Below are positions 1-9,124 of a DNA stretch of 64,000 bases, one piece after another. Position 1 is the first letter of the stretch; each line of letters opens with the position of its first letter. Under the pieces are notes generated by a model. That model was not told where the DNA came from. It searched no databases and saw only the letters and a list, made by a program, of their open reading frames with translations. This DNA is from an uncultured Buttiauxella sp. Lineage in GTDB: Bacteria > Pseudomonadota > Gammaproteobacteria > Enterobacterales > Enterobacteriaceae. The stretch spans positions 35,853 through 99,852 of the forward strand of contig CAMLJN010000014.1 of NCBI GenBank assembly GCA_946480445.1, written 5' to 3'. The position numbers were made by a program, and so were the translations under genes.

Positions 1-298
1 GCAGGGTAAATGTCCAGATACGGTTGTCGTTGCTGTGCCACTTTGTCGCCACACCGGCAACGAGTTCGCCTTTCTCGTTCTGATTGACAAGACCTTCGAA
101 AAGATCGCGAATAACCTGAATTTCTGGCAGCCCTACGGCTTTAACCGGATCCAGCGACGCAGGCTCGTCTTTGATATGGCGAACCAGCTCCTGTGTCGGC
201 GCAAGCTGCGTTCCGGCAGGCACTTGCGCCGCCCAGGCAGGAGAAAATGTGCAGGCTACGGCCAGTGCACACCAGGTAATACGAAAAGTGTTTTTCAT
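1..298 (-). CDS. mppA: MppA-like periplasmic murein tripeptide-binding protein (partial)
   Basis: Only the N-terminal 99 or so residues are inside the window; the gene continues past the left edge. It begins with a Sec signal peptide ending near SPAWA-A. The mature start contains HIKDEPASLDP and VIRDLFEGLVNQNEKGE, typical of the OppA/MppA solute-binding family (SBP family 5). In E. coli MppA binds L-Ala-gamma-D-Glu-mDAP and passes it to the OppBCDF permease for murein recycling. The neighbours mpaA and ycjG act on the same peptide after uptake, which favours MppA over OppA. The start is the ATG at 298, followed directly by the signal peptide. The gene is divergent from mpaA. Confidence 0.88.
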   Translation of the reverse strand, partial: MKNTFRITWCALAVACTFSPAWAAQVPAGTQLAPTQELVRHIKDEPASLDPVKAVGLPEIQVIRDLFEGLVNQNEKGELVAGVATKWHSNDNRIWTFTL

Positions 299-615
299 CA
301 GTTACCCTACTATGGTTTTTTTATTCGGCAGCGGTTAAATAACGCAATTGCCTGTTTTGCCACTAAGAAAAGCAAACAACATGCCGTATTGCAACCGTGA
401 GAGAGAATTAAATGCCGATAACATGAGCGTCATCATTAACGTCTTACACGCCTGTGGCCGTAAGGCCTTTCGAGGGGCAAATGCCTCGTATGGCGAACCA
501 AGCCTGATCGAGGGCTAAACCCTTTCGCGGCGGCAGCCGTTTGTTTTGAGATGAGATTTTCCGCAAACACTGCTATTAATGTTGAAAACTTATCTTTTAG
601 CCCTGAGGATTTTTT
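299..615. other. mppA-mpaA divergent intergenic region
   Basis: This 317-base gap separates two divergent genes and presumably holds both promoters. I see no credible coding frame. Short imperfect hairpins are visible at about 472-489 (CGAGG...CCTCG) and about 511-523 (AGGGCTAAACCCT). The Shine-Dalgarno-like GAGGA for mpaA lies just upstream of 616. I could not assign a specific operator. Confidence 0.4.
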
Positions 616-1323
616 ATGCCCGGTCACCGCCCCCGGCCACAACGTGGTCACCTGCCGCCAGGCTGCGAACGCTACGGCAAATCCGTTTTTGGTGCGCCTT
701 TGTTATGGTTTCCCGCAGAGCCGGGCGAAACGCGCAGCGGGCTGATTATTGCCGGTACGCATGGCGATGAAAACGCCGCCGTGGTGACCCTTTCCTGCGC
801 CCTGCGCACGCTGGAGCCAAAATATCGTCGGCACCATGTAGTGCTGGCGGTGAATCCTGACGGCTGTCAGCTGGGTTTGCGGGCTAACGCCAACGGTGTG
901 GATCTGAACCGCAACTTTCCATCAGCAAACTGGAAGGCGGGCGAAACGGTTTATCGCTGGAACAGCAGCGCAGACAAACGCGACGTGGTTTTATCCACCG
1001 GGGAAAAACCAGGCAGCGAACCGGAGACGATGGCGCTGTGCCAGCTAATACACTCGCTAAAGCCAGCCTGGGTGGTTTCCTTCCACGATCCTCTGGGCTG
1101 TATTGAAGATCCCGAAAACACCCCGCTGGGAAACTGGCTTGCCAACGCTTTTGCATTGCCACTGGTCACAAGCGTAGGCTATGAAACGCCGGGGTCTTTT
1201 GGCAGCTGGTGTGCAGATCTCGGCCTTCCTTGTATCACCGCAGAATTCCCGCCGATTTCCGCCGATGAAGCCAGCGAGCGCTACCTGAATGCGATGATGG
1301 CACTGCTGAACTGGCATAGCTGA
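616..1323 (+). CDS. mpaA: Murein peptide amidase A (MpaA), M14 zinc carboxypeptidase family
   Basis: This 235-residue cytoplasmic zinc amidase is known in E. coli to cut the gamma-D-Glu-mDAP bond of recycled murein tripeptide, releasing L-Ala-D-Glu and diaminopimelate. The M14 zinc motif GTHGDEN gives His49 and Glu52, and a third histidine lies in VSFHDP near residue 157. ANGVDLNRNFP and TAEFPP are also family hallmarks. Length is close to E. coli MpaA. The start at 616 gives the conserved N-terminus (PRPQRG, then LPPGCERYGKS) and has an upstream GAGGA. The gene lies tail-to-tail with ycjG, which processes its dipeptide product, six bases away. Confidence 0.93.
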   Translation: MPGHRPRPQRGHLPPGCERYGKSVFGAPLLWFPAEPGETRSGLIIAGTHGDENAAVVTLSCALRTLEPKYRRHHVVLAVNPDGCQLGLRANANGVDLNRNFPSANWKAGETVYRWNSSADKRDVVLSTGEKPGSEPETMALCQLIHSLKPAWVVSFHDPLGCIEDPENTPLGNWLANAFALPLVTSVGYETPGSFGSWCADLGLPCITAEFPPISADEASERYLNAMMALLNWHS

Positions 1324-1329
1324 ACGCGA

Positions 1330-2295
1330 TTAAGGATATAACCTGCCCGTGACAAAACGCAGCGCGGGCTGAACGTCCACCGCAAGCCAGGTCGGACCGT
1401 CGAGATCGGCAAAACGCACCTTCGCCGCCAGCGGCAACGCAGCGGCGATGGCTCGCGATGTACAGAGCATACAGCCCAGCATAACGTCAAAGCCCTGCGC
1501 GCGCGCAGCTTGTTCCAGTGCCAATGCTTCGGTCAATCCCCCCGTTTTATCCAGTTTCACATTCACCATATCGTAACGCCCCTTCAGCGCGGGCAGACTG
1601 TCGCGCGTGTGGCAGCTTTCATCGGCGCAAATCGGGAGCGGATGGATGAAATTCGCCAGCGCGCTGTCTTCGCCTGCGGGTAGAGGTTGTTCCAGCATCG
1701 CAACGTTTAAATCGGCCAGCAGCTGACAGCGAGCGGCCAGGCCATCGCTGCGCCAGGCTTCGTTGGCATCCACAATCAACACGGCGTCAGGCACAGCAGA
1801 ACGGATAGCGACCATTCGCTCGGCAATCAGGCGGTCATCAAGCTTCACCTTCAACAAACGCGCGCCTTTTTCCCACAGAAGCGCTGCGGCTGCGGCCATC
1901 TGTTCGGGTGCGGCAATCGTTACCGTCTGGGCCGTGGCAATCATGTCCGGCAGTTCACTCCCGGCCAGATGAACAAGCGAGGTGCCTTTGCGCCGCGCCT
2001 CCAGATCCCACAAGGCGCTGTCAATGGCATTACGGGCAGCACCTGGAGGGAGCGCGTTCTGCAACGCTTCCCTGGTCATCCCAAGCTCAAGCTGCGGCAC
2101 AACGGTGACAATCTGCGCCAGTACCGAGGCCTCGCTTTCACCGTAGCGCGGATAAGGTGTACATTCGCCTACGGCTTTGACGCCGTCCTCTTCCAGCTCC
2201 ACTACCACGACAACCGCCTCGCTGCGCGTGCCGCGTGAGATCACAAAGGGGGTATGCAGCGGCCATGCTTCCTGATAAACCTTGACTGTTCTCAT
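1330..2295 (-). CDS. ycjG: L-Ala-D/L-Glu epimerase YcjG
   Basis: A 321-residue member of the enolase superfamily (muconate-lactonizing-enzyme subgroup). The E. coli enzyme interconverts L-Ala-D-Glu and L-Ala-L-Glu, the last step before murein dipeptide is hydrolysed to amino acids. The sequence has the KxK catalytic motif in LLKVKLD, a metal-ligand aspartate in VDANEAW, a glutamate in MLEQPLP, an ADES motif and the second catalytic lysine in NVKLDKTGG. These are the expected residues of an active epimerase. The start at 2295 gives MRTVKVYQEAW, as in E. coli. With mppA and mpaA it forms an uptake, cleavage and epimerisation set. Confidence 0.94.
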   Translation of the reverse strand: MRTVKVYQEAWPLHTPFVISRGTRSEAVVVVVELEEDGVKAVGECTPYPRYGESEASVLAQIVTVVPQLELGMTREALQNALPPGAARNAIDSALWDLEARRKGTSLVHLAGSELPDMIATAQTVTIAAPEQMAAAAALLWEKGARLLKVKLDDRLIAERMVAIRSAVPDAVLIVDANEAWRSDGLAARCQLLADLNVAMLEQPLPAGEDSALANFIHPLPICADESCHTRDSLPALKGRYDMVNVKLDKTGGLTEALALEQAARAQGFDVMLGCMLCTSRAIAAALPLAAKVRFADLDGPTWLAVDVQPALRFVTGRLYP

Positions 2296-2434
2296 TGCTA
2301 ACCTTGTCAGCGGGATTTGTGCTCAGTATAGAGGGGAACACTTTTGCGTGCAGGATCAGTTTTTTATATTCATCCGATGAATCCTGGAATACACTGCCTG
2401 TGGCGTTAATTATATGTAAACAGGAAACTCAACT

Positions 2435-2940
2435 ATGTCACAACTCGTTCATTTCCAGGGCAATCCCGTTGCGGTTGCCGGTCAGATCCCCCAGGCAGGC
2501 AGTAAAGCGGCTGCTTTCTCACTGGTCGCTAAAGACCTTTCTGATGTTGCGCTGAGCCAGTTCGCGGGCAAACGTAAGGTGCTGAACATTTTCCCAGCAT
2601 TGATACCGGCGTCTGTGCGGCATCCGTGCGTAAATTCAACCAGCTGGCGACAGAGATGGAGAACACCGTCGTACTGTGTATTTCCGCCGATCTGCCGTTT
2701 GCCCAGTCCCGCTTCTGCGGTGCCGAAGGCCTGAGCAACGTTATCACTCTGTCTACCCTGCGCAATCCAGAGTTCCAGCAGAATTACGGAGTAGGCATCA
2801 ATGAAGGCGCTCTGAAAGGGCTGACCGCTCGCGCCGTTGTGGTCATTGATGAAAAAGATGAGGTGGTCTTCAGTCAGTTAGTGAACGAAATCACTAATGA
2901 GCCGGACTACGCGGCCGCACTGGAAGCCCTGAAGGCTTAA
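2435..2940 (+). pseudogene. tpx: tpx, thiol peroxidase, with a one-base frameshift
   Basis: The first 54 codons match Tpx ([20 protein letters not shown]). From codon 55 the Tpx sequence continues in a different frame ([20 protein letters not shown] to EALKA). The break lies in the run CCC at 2593-2595: restoring one base, most simply a fourth C, gives [17 protein letters not shown], the active-site loop with the peroxidatic cysteine, and a 168-residue protein of normal length. All other residues, including the resolving cysteine in SRFCGAEG, are intact. The gene is therefore either freshly broken or affected by a homopolymer sequencing error. Intact Tpx is a periplasmic/soluble peroxiredoxin that reduces lipid and alkyl peroxides. 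Confidence 0.9.
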
Positions 2941-2948
2941 GGTGTGAC

Positions 2949-2968
2949 TGTCCCCCGCAAGGGGGACA
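2949..2968. terminator. Hairpin between convergent tpx and tyrR
   Basis: A perfect 8-base stem TGTCCCCC / GGGGGACA with the tetraloop GCAA sits 8 bases after the tpx stop and just beyond the tyrR stop on the other strand. It has no strong T tract, but its position fits a shared terminator. Confidence 0.7.
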
Positions 2969-2981
2969 ATCTATGTTGCTA

Positions 2982-4544
2982 TTACTCTTCCGTTTTGCGC
3001 TGGCTCAGACCATATTCACGCAGCTTATTGGCAATAGCCGTATGCGATACGCCAAGACGTTTTGCCAGTTTACGGGTGCTTGGATAAGTCCGGTAAAGCT
3101 GGGTCAGAACGGAACGTTCGAAGCGACGCGAAATATCGTCCAGCGTGCCCTCCATCGCCTCTTCCCCCACCGCCAGACTCGCCGCATCGAAATCAGGTAG
3201 CAGAATATCCTGCGGACGCAGCTCGTACCCCTCCAGCTGGGTTAACGCCCGGTAAATAGCGTTTTTCAGCTGACGCACGTTACCCGGCCAGCCATAACGC
3301 GTCAGCACATTGCTGAGATCGCTTGCCAGTTTCGGACGGGCAACCCCCTGCTCATCGGCAAAGCGGGCCACAAACAGCTCGGTGAGCGGCATAATGTCCT
3401 GGGGACGATCCCGCAGCGGCGGCAGGTTCAGCGTCAGCACATTAAGGCGATAATACAGATCCTCGCGGAACTCCCCTTTCTGCACCAGTTCAATCAGGTT
3501 CTTCTGCGTCGCGCAAATCACGCGTACATCGACGTGCACCTCATGCTCTTCACCTACACGGCGGAACGTGCCGTCGTTGAGGAACCGCAGCAGCTTAGTC
3601 TGCATCCTCGGTGACATCTCGCCGATTTCATCCAGCAGCACCGAGCCGCCGTTCGCCTGCTCAAAGAAGCCTTTCTTGCCTTCAACCGCGTTGGCGTAAG
3701 CCCCGGGAGCATGACCGAAAAGTTCGCTCTCCACCACATCGTCCGGCATAGAGCCACAGTTCAGGGCCAGATAGGGCTTTTGCGCGCGCGGGCTGCTGAG
3801 GTGGCAGGCATGGGCCAGCAAATCTTTCCCGGTGCCCGTATCGCCCACAATCAGCAGCGGCGCGTTGAGCAGGGCAAGCTTGTGCGCCTGATCGACAACC
3901 TGACGCATCTTCGGGCTTACCGCGATAATCTGGCTGAACGCGCTGGTATCAGCCAGGGTGATGTTTTGCAGCTGACGCCCCATGCGTACGGTGGAGCGCA
4001 GCATCACGACCGCCCCAACCAGCATCGGCTGATTGTTTTCACCGTCCAGATGCACAGGAGTAATCTCCATCAGGAAATTTTGCCCGTTAATCACAACGTG
4101 TTCGGTGTGCGAGTCCGCAGGCGCGCCCTCAAGCCAGCGCATAAAGTTGAAGCCGTTGATAAGGCTCGCGGCATTGTGGTGACGTAATTTCTCTTCCGGC
4201 TGGCCAAACAGCGCACAGCTAGCCGGGTTTGCCAGATCAACTTTGCTCTTCATATCCAGCGACAGAACTGGCTCCGGCAGTGCCTCCAGCAAAGCGCTTA
4301 ACGCACGATGTTCACGCTCAGACGGCATCCAGGGTACGGTACGCACGTCTTTAACCCCGGGAATACGACGTATCTCAGCCATCAGGCTGCTGAATGAATC
4401 GAAGGCCAGAGTGGAGAAATTCAGGTAAATGATGCCAACCGGGTCGATTTCAATGCCCCGTAAATCAATCCCACGCAGCACTAATAGATCGAGTAATTCG
4501 CGTGTAAGACCAAGGCGGTCCTCACAAAAAACTTCAAGACGCAT
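2982..4544 (-). CDS. tyrR: Transcriptional regulator TyrR
   Basis: This 520-residue protein controls aromatic amino-acid biosynthesis and transport genes with tyrosine, phenylalanine or tryptophan as effectors. It has an N-terminal ACT domain (MRLEVFCEDRLGLTREL), a PAS domain near residues 80-185, a sigma-54-type AAA+ domain with Walker A GDTGTGKD (234-241) and Walker B VLLDEIGEM, and a C-terminal helix-turn-helix (RKLAKRLGVSHTAIANKL). The E. coli protein is about seven residues shorter. The difference is an insertion GAYANAV at residues 281-287, exactly where bacterial enhancer-binding proteins carry the GAFTGA loop that E. coli TyrR lacks. The gene is convergent with tpx. Confidence 0.95.
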   Translation of the reverse strand: MRLEVFCEDRLGLTRELLDLLVLRGIDLRGIEIDPVGIIYLNFSTLAFDSFSSLMAEIRRIPGVKDVRTVPWMPSEREHRALSALLEALPEPVLSLDMKSKVDLANPASCALFGQPEEKLRHHNAASLINGFNFMRWLEGAPADSHTEHVVINGQNFLMEITPVHLDGENNQPMLVGAVVMLRSTVRMGRQLQNITLADTSAFSQIIAVSPKMRQVVDQAHKLALLNAPLLIVGDTGTGKDLLAHACHLSSPRAQKPYLALNCGSMPDDVVESELFGHAPGAYANAVEGKKGFFEQANGGSVLLDEIGEMSPRMQTKLLRFLNDGTFRRVGEEHEVHVDVRVICATQKNLIELVQKGEFREDLYYRLNVLTLNLPPLRDRPQDIMPLTELFVARFADEQGVARPKLASDLSNVLTRYGWPGNVRQLKNAIYRALTQLEGYELRPQDILLPDFDAASLAVGEEAMEGTLDDISRRFERSVLTQLYRTYPSTRKLAKRLGVSHTAIANKLREYGLSQRKTEE

Positions 4545-4706
4545 GGAGATGACCTTTTATCGCAGTAAATAAGAATCATTAGGTAGGGTGATAATACTCC
4601 AGATAATTCCCGGTCAGAAGAGATGTGTGAAGAAAAGTTGACAGATAAGTGTATGAATGGCGGCAATGCCGTAAAGCCAGACGGTCACGACATTGCCAGG
4701 GTGGGG

Positions 4707-5771
4707 TTATTCGACAGGTTTCGACCTGTTTTTAGCCATGGTTTCTTTGAGCTGCCCCAGCAGCTGGCGGCGGAAATCACCGAGCCGGGGTTTATCATCT
4801 TCCAGCCAGGGCAGCGGGCGACAAAGCTCCATGGCCTTGATGCCCAGGCGGGCCGTCAGCAGACCAGCCCCTATCCCCTGCGCCGCACGGGCTGAGAGAC
4901 GTGCGGCGATGTCCTGCCCAATCCAGTCCATGCCCACCTCGCGCACCAGCTCGCTGGCGCCTGCAAAGGCAATGTTCAGTAACACAAGACGGAACAAACG
5001 GATACGGCTGAAATAGCCCAGTTCAATGCCGTATAAGGTGGCAATGCGGTTAATCAGACGCAGATTACGCCAGGCGATAAACGCCATGTCCACCAACGCC
5101 AGCGGGCTTATGGCGATCATCAAGGTAGATTCCGCAGCGCAGCGGCTGATTTCCCGGCGCGCCTGCCCGTCCAGCACCGGCTGAACCAGCTGAGCATATA
5201 GCGCCACGATTTCGCGGTCGTTATGGGTCTCATGAATAGCAGCATACCAGCGCTGAAGCGCGGGGTGCCCCTGGTCAAGGCCTGCCTGACGAGCCAGCTT
5301 CTCACAAAATCCCCGCCCTTTACCGACGCTGTGGCTGCTGAGTAGATCCCGGGCCTCGTCACGCTCTTCTGCCCGCAGGCGCAGGCGCCATAAACGCCGC
5401 CATTCAGTAGCCATTGATCCTACGCCCGCCACCACGATCAATCCTCCGGCAACGCCGCCGCCGAGCGCGATCCAGTCCTGGGTAATATAAGCCTGGTGGA
5501 TCCACTGCACGCCTTGCGCCACCACGCTTACGCCGAACAGCCCCAGTCCGGCCATGACCATCCGCCGCCAGATACTCCGTTTTGGCCGCAGTGCGGCCTC
5601 AACGACGGCTTCGGCCTGGCTGTCTTCTGCCAGATCATCATCCGTGGTCAGCGCGGGGGTGAACTTTTCTGCTTCCGGTTCACTAAAAGCATGGGCTGTT
5701 TTGTAGGTCGGTTCTTTTTCAACGTCCAGCGGCTGCGCAAAGTCGATGCGCGGCTTTAAAGGTTGGTTCAT
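4707..5771 (-). CDS. ycjF: YcjF inner-membrane protein (DUF697/UPF0283)
   Basis: A 354-residue membrane protein with an acidic, poorly conserved N-terminus of about 65 residues. It has two close hydrophobic segments (about residues 70-90 and 101-120) and a further hydrophobic stretch in the C-terminal half ([19 protein letters not shown]). Its biochemical role is not established; in E. coli it is associated with the phage-shock regulon. The start at 5771 overlaps the ycjX stop by four bases (ATGA), so the two are translationally coupled. It lies downstream of the psp genes on the same strand. Confidence 0.92.
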   Translation of the reverse strand: MNQPLKPRIDFAQPLDVEKEPTYKTAHAFSEPEAEKFTPALTTDDDLAEDSQAEAVVEAALRPKRSIWRRMVMAGLGLFGVSVVAQGVQWIHQAYITQDWIALGGGVAGGLIVVAGVGSMATEWRRLWRLRLRAEERDEARDLLSSHSVGKGRGFCEKLARQAGLDQGHPALQRWYAAIHETHNDREIVALYAQLVQPVLDGQARREISRCAAESTLMIAISPLALVDMAFIAWRNLRLINRIATLYGIELGYFSRIRLFRLVLLNIAFAGASELVREVGMDWIGQDIAARLSARAAQGIGAGLLTARLGIKAMELCRPLPWLEDDKPRLGDFRRQLLGQLKETMAKNRSKPVE

Positions 5772-7165
5772 CGCAATTTATCCCCAATCAAAAATTCCAG
5801 CGCCGCGTCCAGACGAATGTGGGGCAAAGGCCGATCGACATCCATGACCTGCGGGCGGAACTGCTCAAAGTGAAAACCCTGTTTTTCCCAGAATGCGCTG
5901 CCCGGCAGACGTGCGGGCACTTCACCGGGATAGACGGTGAGCGGCGCACCGTCGCTCAGGCGGTTGCCCCGCAGGGCCGGAATTTGTTCTCCCTGCACAT
6001 CCACCAGGCCACTTTGCGTCGCCTGAACCGATGCAATACCCATACATTCACGGTCTATGCCTTCAAAGGCCGCGTTTTGCCAGGCGTCCTGCACCAGCTG
6101 TTGCAGAAGGGACACCATATTCGCATGCTGATCGACGGTGACGTGATCCGCTTTGGTGGCGGCAAACAGCAGCGTGTCGATAACGGGCGAAAAGAGCCTG
6201 CGGAACAGCGTGCGCTGGCCGTACTGAAAGCTTTGCATCAGCTGCGTCAGCGCGAGCCGCATATCGTTGAAGGCCTGTGGGCCGCTGTTAAGCGGTTGCA
6301 AACAGTCCACCAGGACAATCTGCCTGTCGAAGCGCAGGAAGTGATTCTTGTAAAAACCTTTCACGACTTTTTCGCAGTAATACGCAAAGCGTGAACGCAG
6401 CATACCGAGGTTGGTGGTCTTATCCGCCTGCGCAAGTCTGGACTCGCCGAAGCTATCGACATCCGGCCACGGGAAAAACTGTAGCGCAGGCGCCCCGGCC
6501 ATATCGCCCGGCAGCACAAAACGGCCCGGCTGGATAAAGTGCAGCCCTTCTCGCTTACAGCGCAGCAGGTAATCAGTCCAGGCTTCGGAAATAGCAGCAA
6601 GACGATTTTCGTCAGCGGGGGCCTGCGGATCCAGGCCCTGACACAGCCTGCGCCATTCGGCTGACCACTCGGCACGATCGCCCTGCAACAGGCCTGTCAT
6701 CTGGCGCGACCAGCTCAGGTAGTCCTGCGCCAGCATCGGCAAATCCAGCAGCCACTCACCCGGATAATCGACAATTTCCAGATAAAGGGTTGAAGTGTCT
6801 TTAAAATGGCGTAGCAAAGAGTCACTGGAGCGATAGCGTAATGCAAGGCGCATTTCGCTGACGCCGCGGGTCGGTGTTGGCCAGCCGGGCGGATCGCCAT
6901 ACAGCTGAGCAAGCCCTTCATCATAGGTAAAACGCTGGATCCCTAAATCACGCTGCGGGACACGCTTAACGCCCAGCAGGCGCTCCTCACGCGCAGCACT
7001 CAGCATAGGTAAACGAGCACCGTTGTTGACGCTTAGCAACTGGTTAACCATCGCCGTAATAAAGGCGGTCTTGCCGCTGCGGCTAAGGCCGGTCACCGCC
7101 AGCCGTAAATGCCTGTCCACGCCGCGATTCACAAGAGCATTCAGTTCATTCTTGATTCTGTTCAT
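5768..7165 (-). CDS. ycjX: YcjX, P-loop GTPase-like protein (DUF463)
   Basis: A 465-residue protein with a Walker A motif GLSRSGKT at residues 26-33, a DYPGEW segment resembling the switch DxxG, and TKAD typical of GTPase guanine recognition. It is co-conserved with YcjF and usually belongs to the PspF regulon; its substrate is unknown. An in-frame ATG seven codons upstream exists, but the start at 7165 gives [20 protein letters not shown], matching E. coli. It follows pspD on the same strand after about 120 bases, suggesting read-through from the psp promoter. Confidence 0.92.
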   Translation of the reverse strand: MNRIKNELNALVNRGVDRHLRLAVTGLSRSGKTAFITAMVNQLLSVNNGARLPMLSAAREERLLGVKRVPQRDLGIQRFTYDEGLAQLYGDPPGWPTPTRGVSEMRLALRYRSSDSLLRHFKDTSTLYLEIVDYPGEWLLDLPMLAQDYLSWSRQMTGLLQGDRAEWSAEWRRLCQGLDPQAPADENRLAAISEAWTDYLLRCKREGLHFIQPGRFVLPGDMAGAPALQFFPWPDVDSFGESRLAQADKTTNLGMLRSRFAYYCEKVVKGFYKNHFLRFDRQIVLVDCLQPLNSGPQAFNDMRLALTQLMQSFQYGQRTLFRRLFSPVIDTLLFAATKADHVTVDQHANMVSLLQQLVQDAWQNAAFEGIDRECMGIASVQATQSGLVDVQGEQIPALRGNRLSDGAPLTVYPGEVPARLPGSAFWEKQGFHFEQFRPQVMDVDRPLPHIRLDAALEFLIGDKLR

Positions 7166-7288
7166 ATGCGTCCGGGTTGCGCCCATTTTGGTGAAATGGA
7201 ATAAATTTCTTCATTGATTGTACTGAATAAGGATCGGCCATAGCCAATCAAAGGGCAAGGAGATGAAAAACAGCGGCAGGACGGGGCG

Positions 7289-7519
7289 TTATTTAGCAAC
7301 GCCGCCGTTATAACGAGCGGAAACTTTGCGCAGTATACGCGCCACCAGCGGCTCAATGGCCACGGCCAGCAGCATTTTTAAAGGACGGCGGGCAACGGAT
7401 TTCACAGCCCATCCCGCAACGCCTGCGGGACCGTAGCGCAGTGCAACGAGCAGAGCTAACTTACCGGCCATTTTCAGACCGGGTTTGGCTTTCTGGCTAA
7501 CGGTACGAAATGTGGTCAT
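7289..7519 (-). CDS. pspD: Phage shock protein D
   Basis: A 76-residue protein. The core [26 protein letters not shown] and [10 protein letters not shown] matches E. coli PspD almost exactly, while the two ends diverge. PspD is a small peripheral or membrane-associated protein of unknown detailed role within the phage-shock response. It is the last canonical psp gene here, 111 bases after pspC. pspE, which follows it in E. coli, is absent: ycjX comes next. Confidence 0.9.
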   Translation of the reverse strand: MTTFRTVSQKAKPGLKMAGKLALLVALRYGPAGVAGWAVKSVARRPLKMLLAVAIEPLVARILRKVSARYNGGVAK

Positions 7520-7578
7520 AGTCTCTCCGGGAAGCGGTTTTCAGAATGATGATAAAGTTGAATCAGAACGCCTTCACT

Positions 7579-7609
7579 CCGGCTCTCCCCCTGGTGAGGG
7601 AGAAACCGG
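7579..7609. repeat. Intergenic inverted repeat between pspC and pspD
   Basis: CCGG at 7579-7582 pairs with CCGG at 7606-7609, and the inner TCTCCC (7584-7589) pairs with GGGAGA (7598-7603). The C-rich arm followed by GTGAGGGAGA resembles the short palindromic repeats scattered between enterobacterial genes. It could set the transcript level of pspD relative to pspABC. It could also be one copy of a dispersed element. Confidence 0.5.
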
Positions 7610-7630
7610 TCAGCCGCCTCTTTCTGCGTG

Positions 7631-7990
7631 TTAAAGCTGGCGGAATCGGCTACGCAGCGTGAAAGTATCAGACGTAATATAGCGCTCCATCGAGCGTAAA
7701 CGCTGTTCGCCTGCGGCCAGTTGCGCATCCACTTCGTTCAGCAAGTCGCGGCTGGTGGGCTGCGGCTTTTCGCAATCCGCGCCGTAGGGCATCGGGTCGA
7801 GAATAAAGGTCAGCGCGATATAAGCCACCAGCACAAAGAAGAACAGACCAAAAATCATGGATAAAACAACAATCAGACGTACCAGCTTTACCGGCACATC
7901 AAGGTACTGCGCAATACCTGCGCAAACCCCTTTCAGCATTCCCTTCTCAGGGATACGCCACAGTTTACGACCGGAAAATGAGTTCACCAT
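7631..7990 (-). CDS. pspC: Phage shock protein C (membrane stress transducer)
   Basis: A 119-residue inner-membrane protein with a PspC domain at the N-terminus (KLWRIPEKGMLKGVCAGIAQYLDVPVKLVR, read in parts) and one strongly hydrophobic segment (VLSMIFGLFFFVLVAYIALTF) at about residues 42-62. A C-terminal charged tail carries a leucine-zipper-like region. In the Psp response it works with PspB to sense membrane damage and relieve PspA inhibition of PspF. The start shares one base with the pspB stop (TAATG), indicating translational coupling. Confidence 0.95.
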   Translation of the reverse strand: MVNSFSGRKLWRIPEKGMLKGVCAGIAQYLDVPVKLVRLIVVLSMIFGLFFFVLVAYIALTFILDPMPYGADCEKPQPTSRDLLNEVDAQLAAGEQRLRSMERYITSDTFTLRSRFRQL

Positions 7991-8217
7991 TATTTGTCTC
8001 TCCAGTTCGGGTGTTCAGCATCGAGGATTTGTTCCAGCGCCTGAATGCGCTCACGCATCCGCTGCGCCTCGTCAGTAAGCTGCGCCAGCCGCTGTTGTTC
8101 GCTCTGTGAAAGCTGACCGCCGTTGACGGCACGGTTGTTGTAATGCAGCCACAGCCAGATCGGGGCCACAAACAGCACAAAAATGGTTAAGGGTATGGCC
8201 AGAAAAAGCGCGCTCAT
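7990..8217 (-). CDS. pspB: Phage shock protein B
   Basis: A 75-residue protein with an N-terminal membrane anchor (LFLAIPLTIFVLFVAPIWLWL) and a cytoplasmic coiled-coil tail rich in Gln and Glu (SEQQRLAQLTDEAQRMRERI). This is the standard PspB layout. It partners PspC in transmitting membrane stress. The one-base overlap with pspC and 62-base gap to pspA place it in the pspABC(D) operon. Confidence 0.95.
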   Translation of the reverse strand: MSALFLAIPLTIFVLFVAPIWLWLHYNNRAVNGGQLSQSEQQRLAQLTDEAQRMRERIQALEQILDAEHPNWRDK

Positions 8218-8279
8218 GTGTACTCCTTACAAGTCAGACAAGCTGCGGCGTGGCACGCACAACCGCAGCAGCAAATAGA

Positions 8280-8951
8280 TTAACCGCGATCCTGGCTGTT
8301 CATTTTGGCTTTCAAAGCCGCCAGCTGTTCGCTGATTTCATCGTCGGCTTTCAGCTCGGCAAACTGGGTATCGAGGTTTTTCTGTTTGCCAAAGCTGTGG
8401 CTTTCCGCCTCGGACTCCATCTGGTCGATACGACGCTCGAAGGATTCAAAACGAGCCATCGCTTCATCCAGCTTACCGCTGTCGAGCTGACGACGCACGT
8501 CGCGGGAGGAAGAAGCTGCCTGATGGCGCAGCGTCAGGGCCTGCTGGCGAGCGCGGGTTTCGCTGAGTTTATTTTCCAGCTCGCCAATTTCTTTTTTCAT
8601 CCGCGTCAGGGTTTCATCGACATGGACCACTTCCTCTTCCAGGCTGGCAATCAGGTCGGTGAGTTTCTGTTTTTCTATCAGGGCCGCGCGGGCCAGATCT
8701 TCTTTATCTTTGCGCAGCGCAAGTTCTGCCTTTTCCTGCCATTCAGCCTGCTGGGCGATGGCCTGCTCAACGCGGCGCGAAAGCTGTTTCTTTTCTGCCA
8801 GCGCGCGAGCGGAGGTGGAACGCACTTCAACCAGCGTGTCTTCCATTTCCTGAATCATCAGGCGTACCAGCTTCTGCGGATCTTCCGCCTTCTCCAGCAG
8901 CGAGTTGATATTGGCGTTCACGATGTCGGCAAAACGAGAAAAAATACCCAT
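8280..8951 (-). CDS. pspA: Phage shock protein A
   Basis: A 223-residue coiled-coil protein of the PspA/Vipp1 (ESCRT-III-like) family. It begins with the membrane-binding amphipathic helix [19 protein letters not shown]. Long heptad-patterned helices rich in Glu, Lys and Ala follow to the C-terminus. PspA binds and inhibits PspF under normal conditions; when the envelope is damaged it oligomerises on the inner membrane and preserves its integrity. It is the first gene of the operon, transcribed leftward from the sigma-54 promoter at about 9009-9026. The start at 8951 has GAGGA upstream. Confidence 0.97.
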   Translation of the reverse strand: MGIFSRFADIVNANINSLLEKAEDPQKLVRLMIQEMEDTLVEVRSTSARALAEKKQLSRRVEQAIAQQAEWQEKAELALRKDKEDLARAALIEKQKLTDLIASLEEEVVHVDETLTRMKKEIGELENKLSETRARQQALTLRHQAASSSRDVRRQLDSGKLDEAMARFESFERRIDQMESEAESHSFGKQKNLDTQFAELKADDEISEQLAALKAKMNSQDRG

Positions 8952-9008
8952 AATTCAATCCTCTTTAGTCATTATTTCAGGTGCCATGCACCCTGCACGA
9001 CTAACTTA

Positions 9009-9026
9009 ATACAATCATCGTGCCAA
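9009..9026 (-). promoter_or_regulatory. Sigma-54 promoter of pspA
   Basis: Read on the minus strand the site is TTGGCACGATGATTGTAT, which has the -24 TGGCAC and -12 TTGT elements with the standard five-base spacer. It is nearly identical in layout to the E. coli pspA promoter. PspF would bind enhancer sites between here and its own start at about 9125. Confidence 0.88.
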
Positions 9027-9124
9027 CTTTTTATCTTATTGATTTTTAAGGAAACAGGAAAATTTGACTCACGGCAAATAACGATTATAGTGGTGAAAAT
9101 AACTAACAAATGGTTAATTTCACC

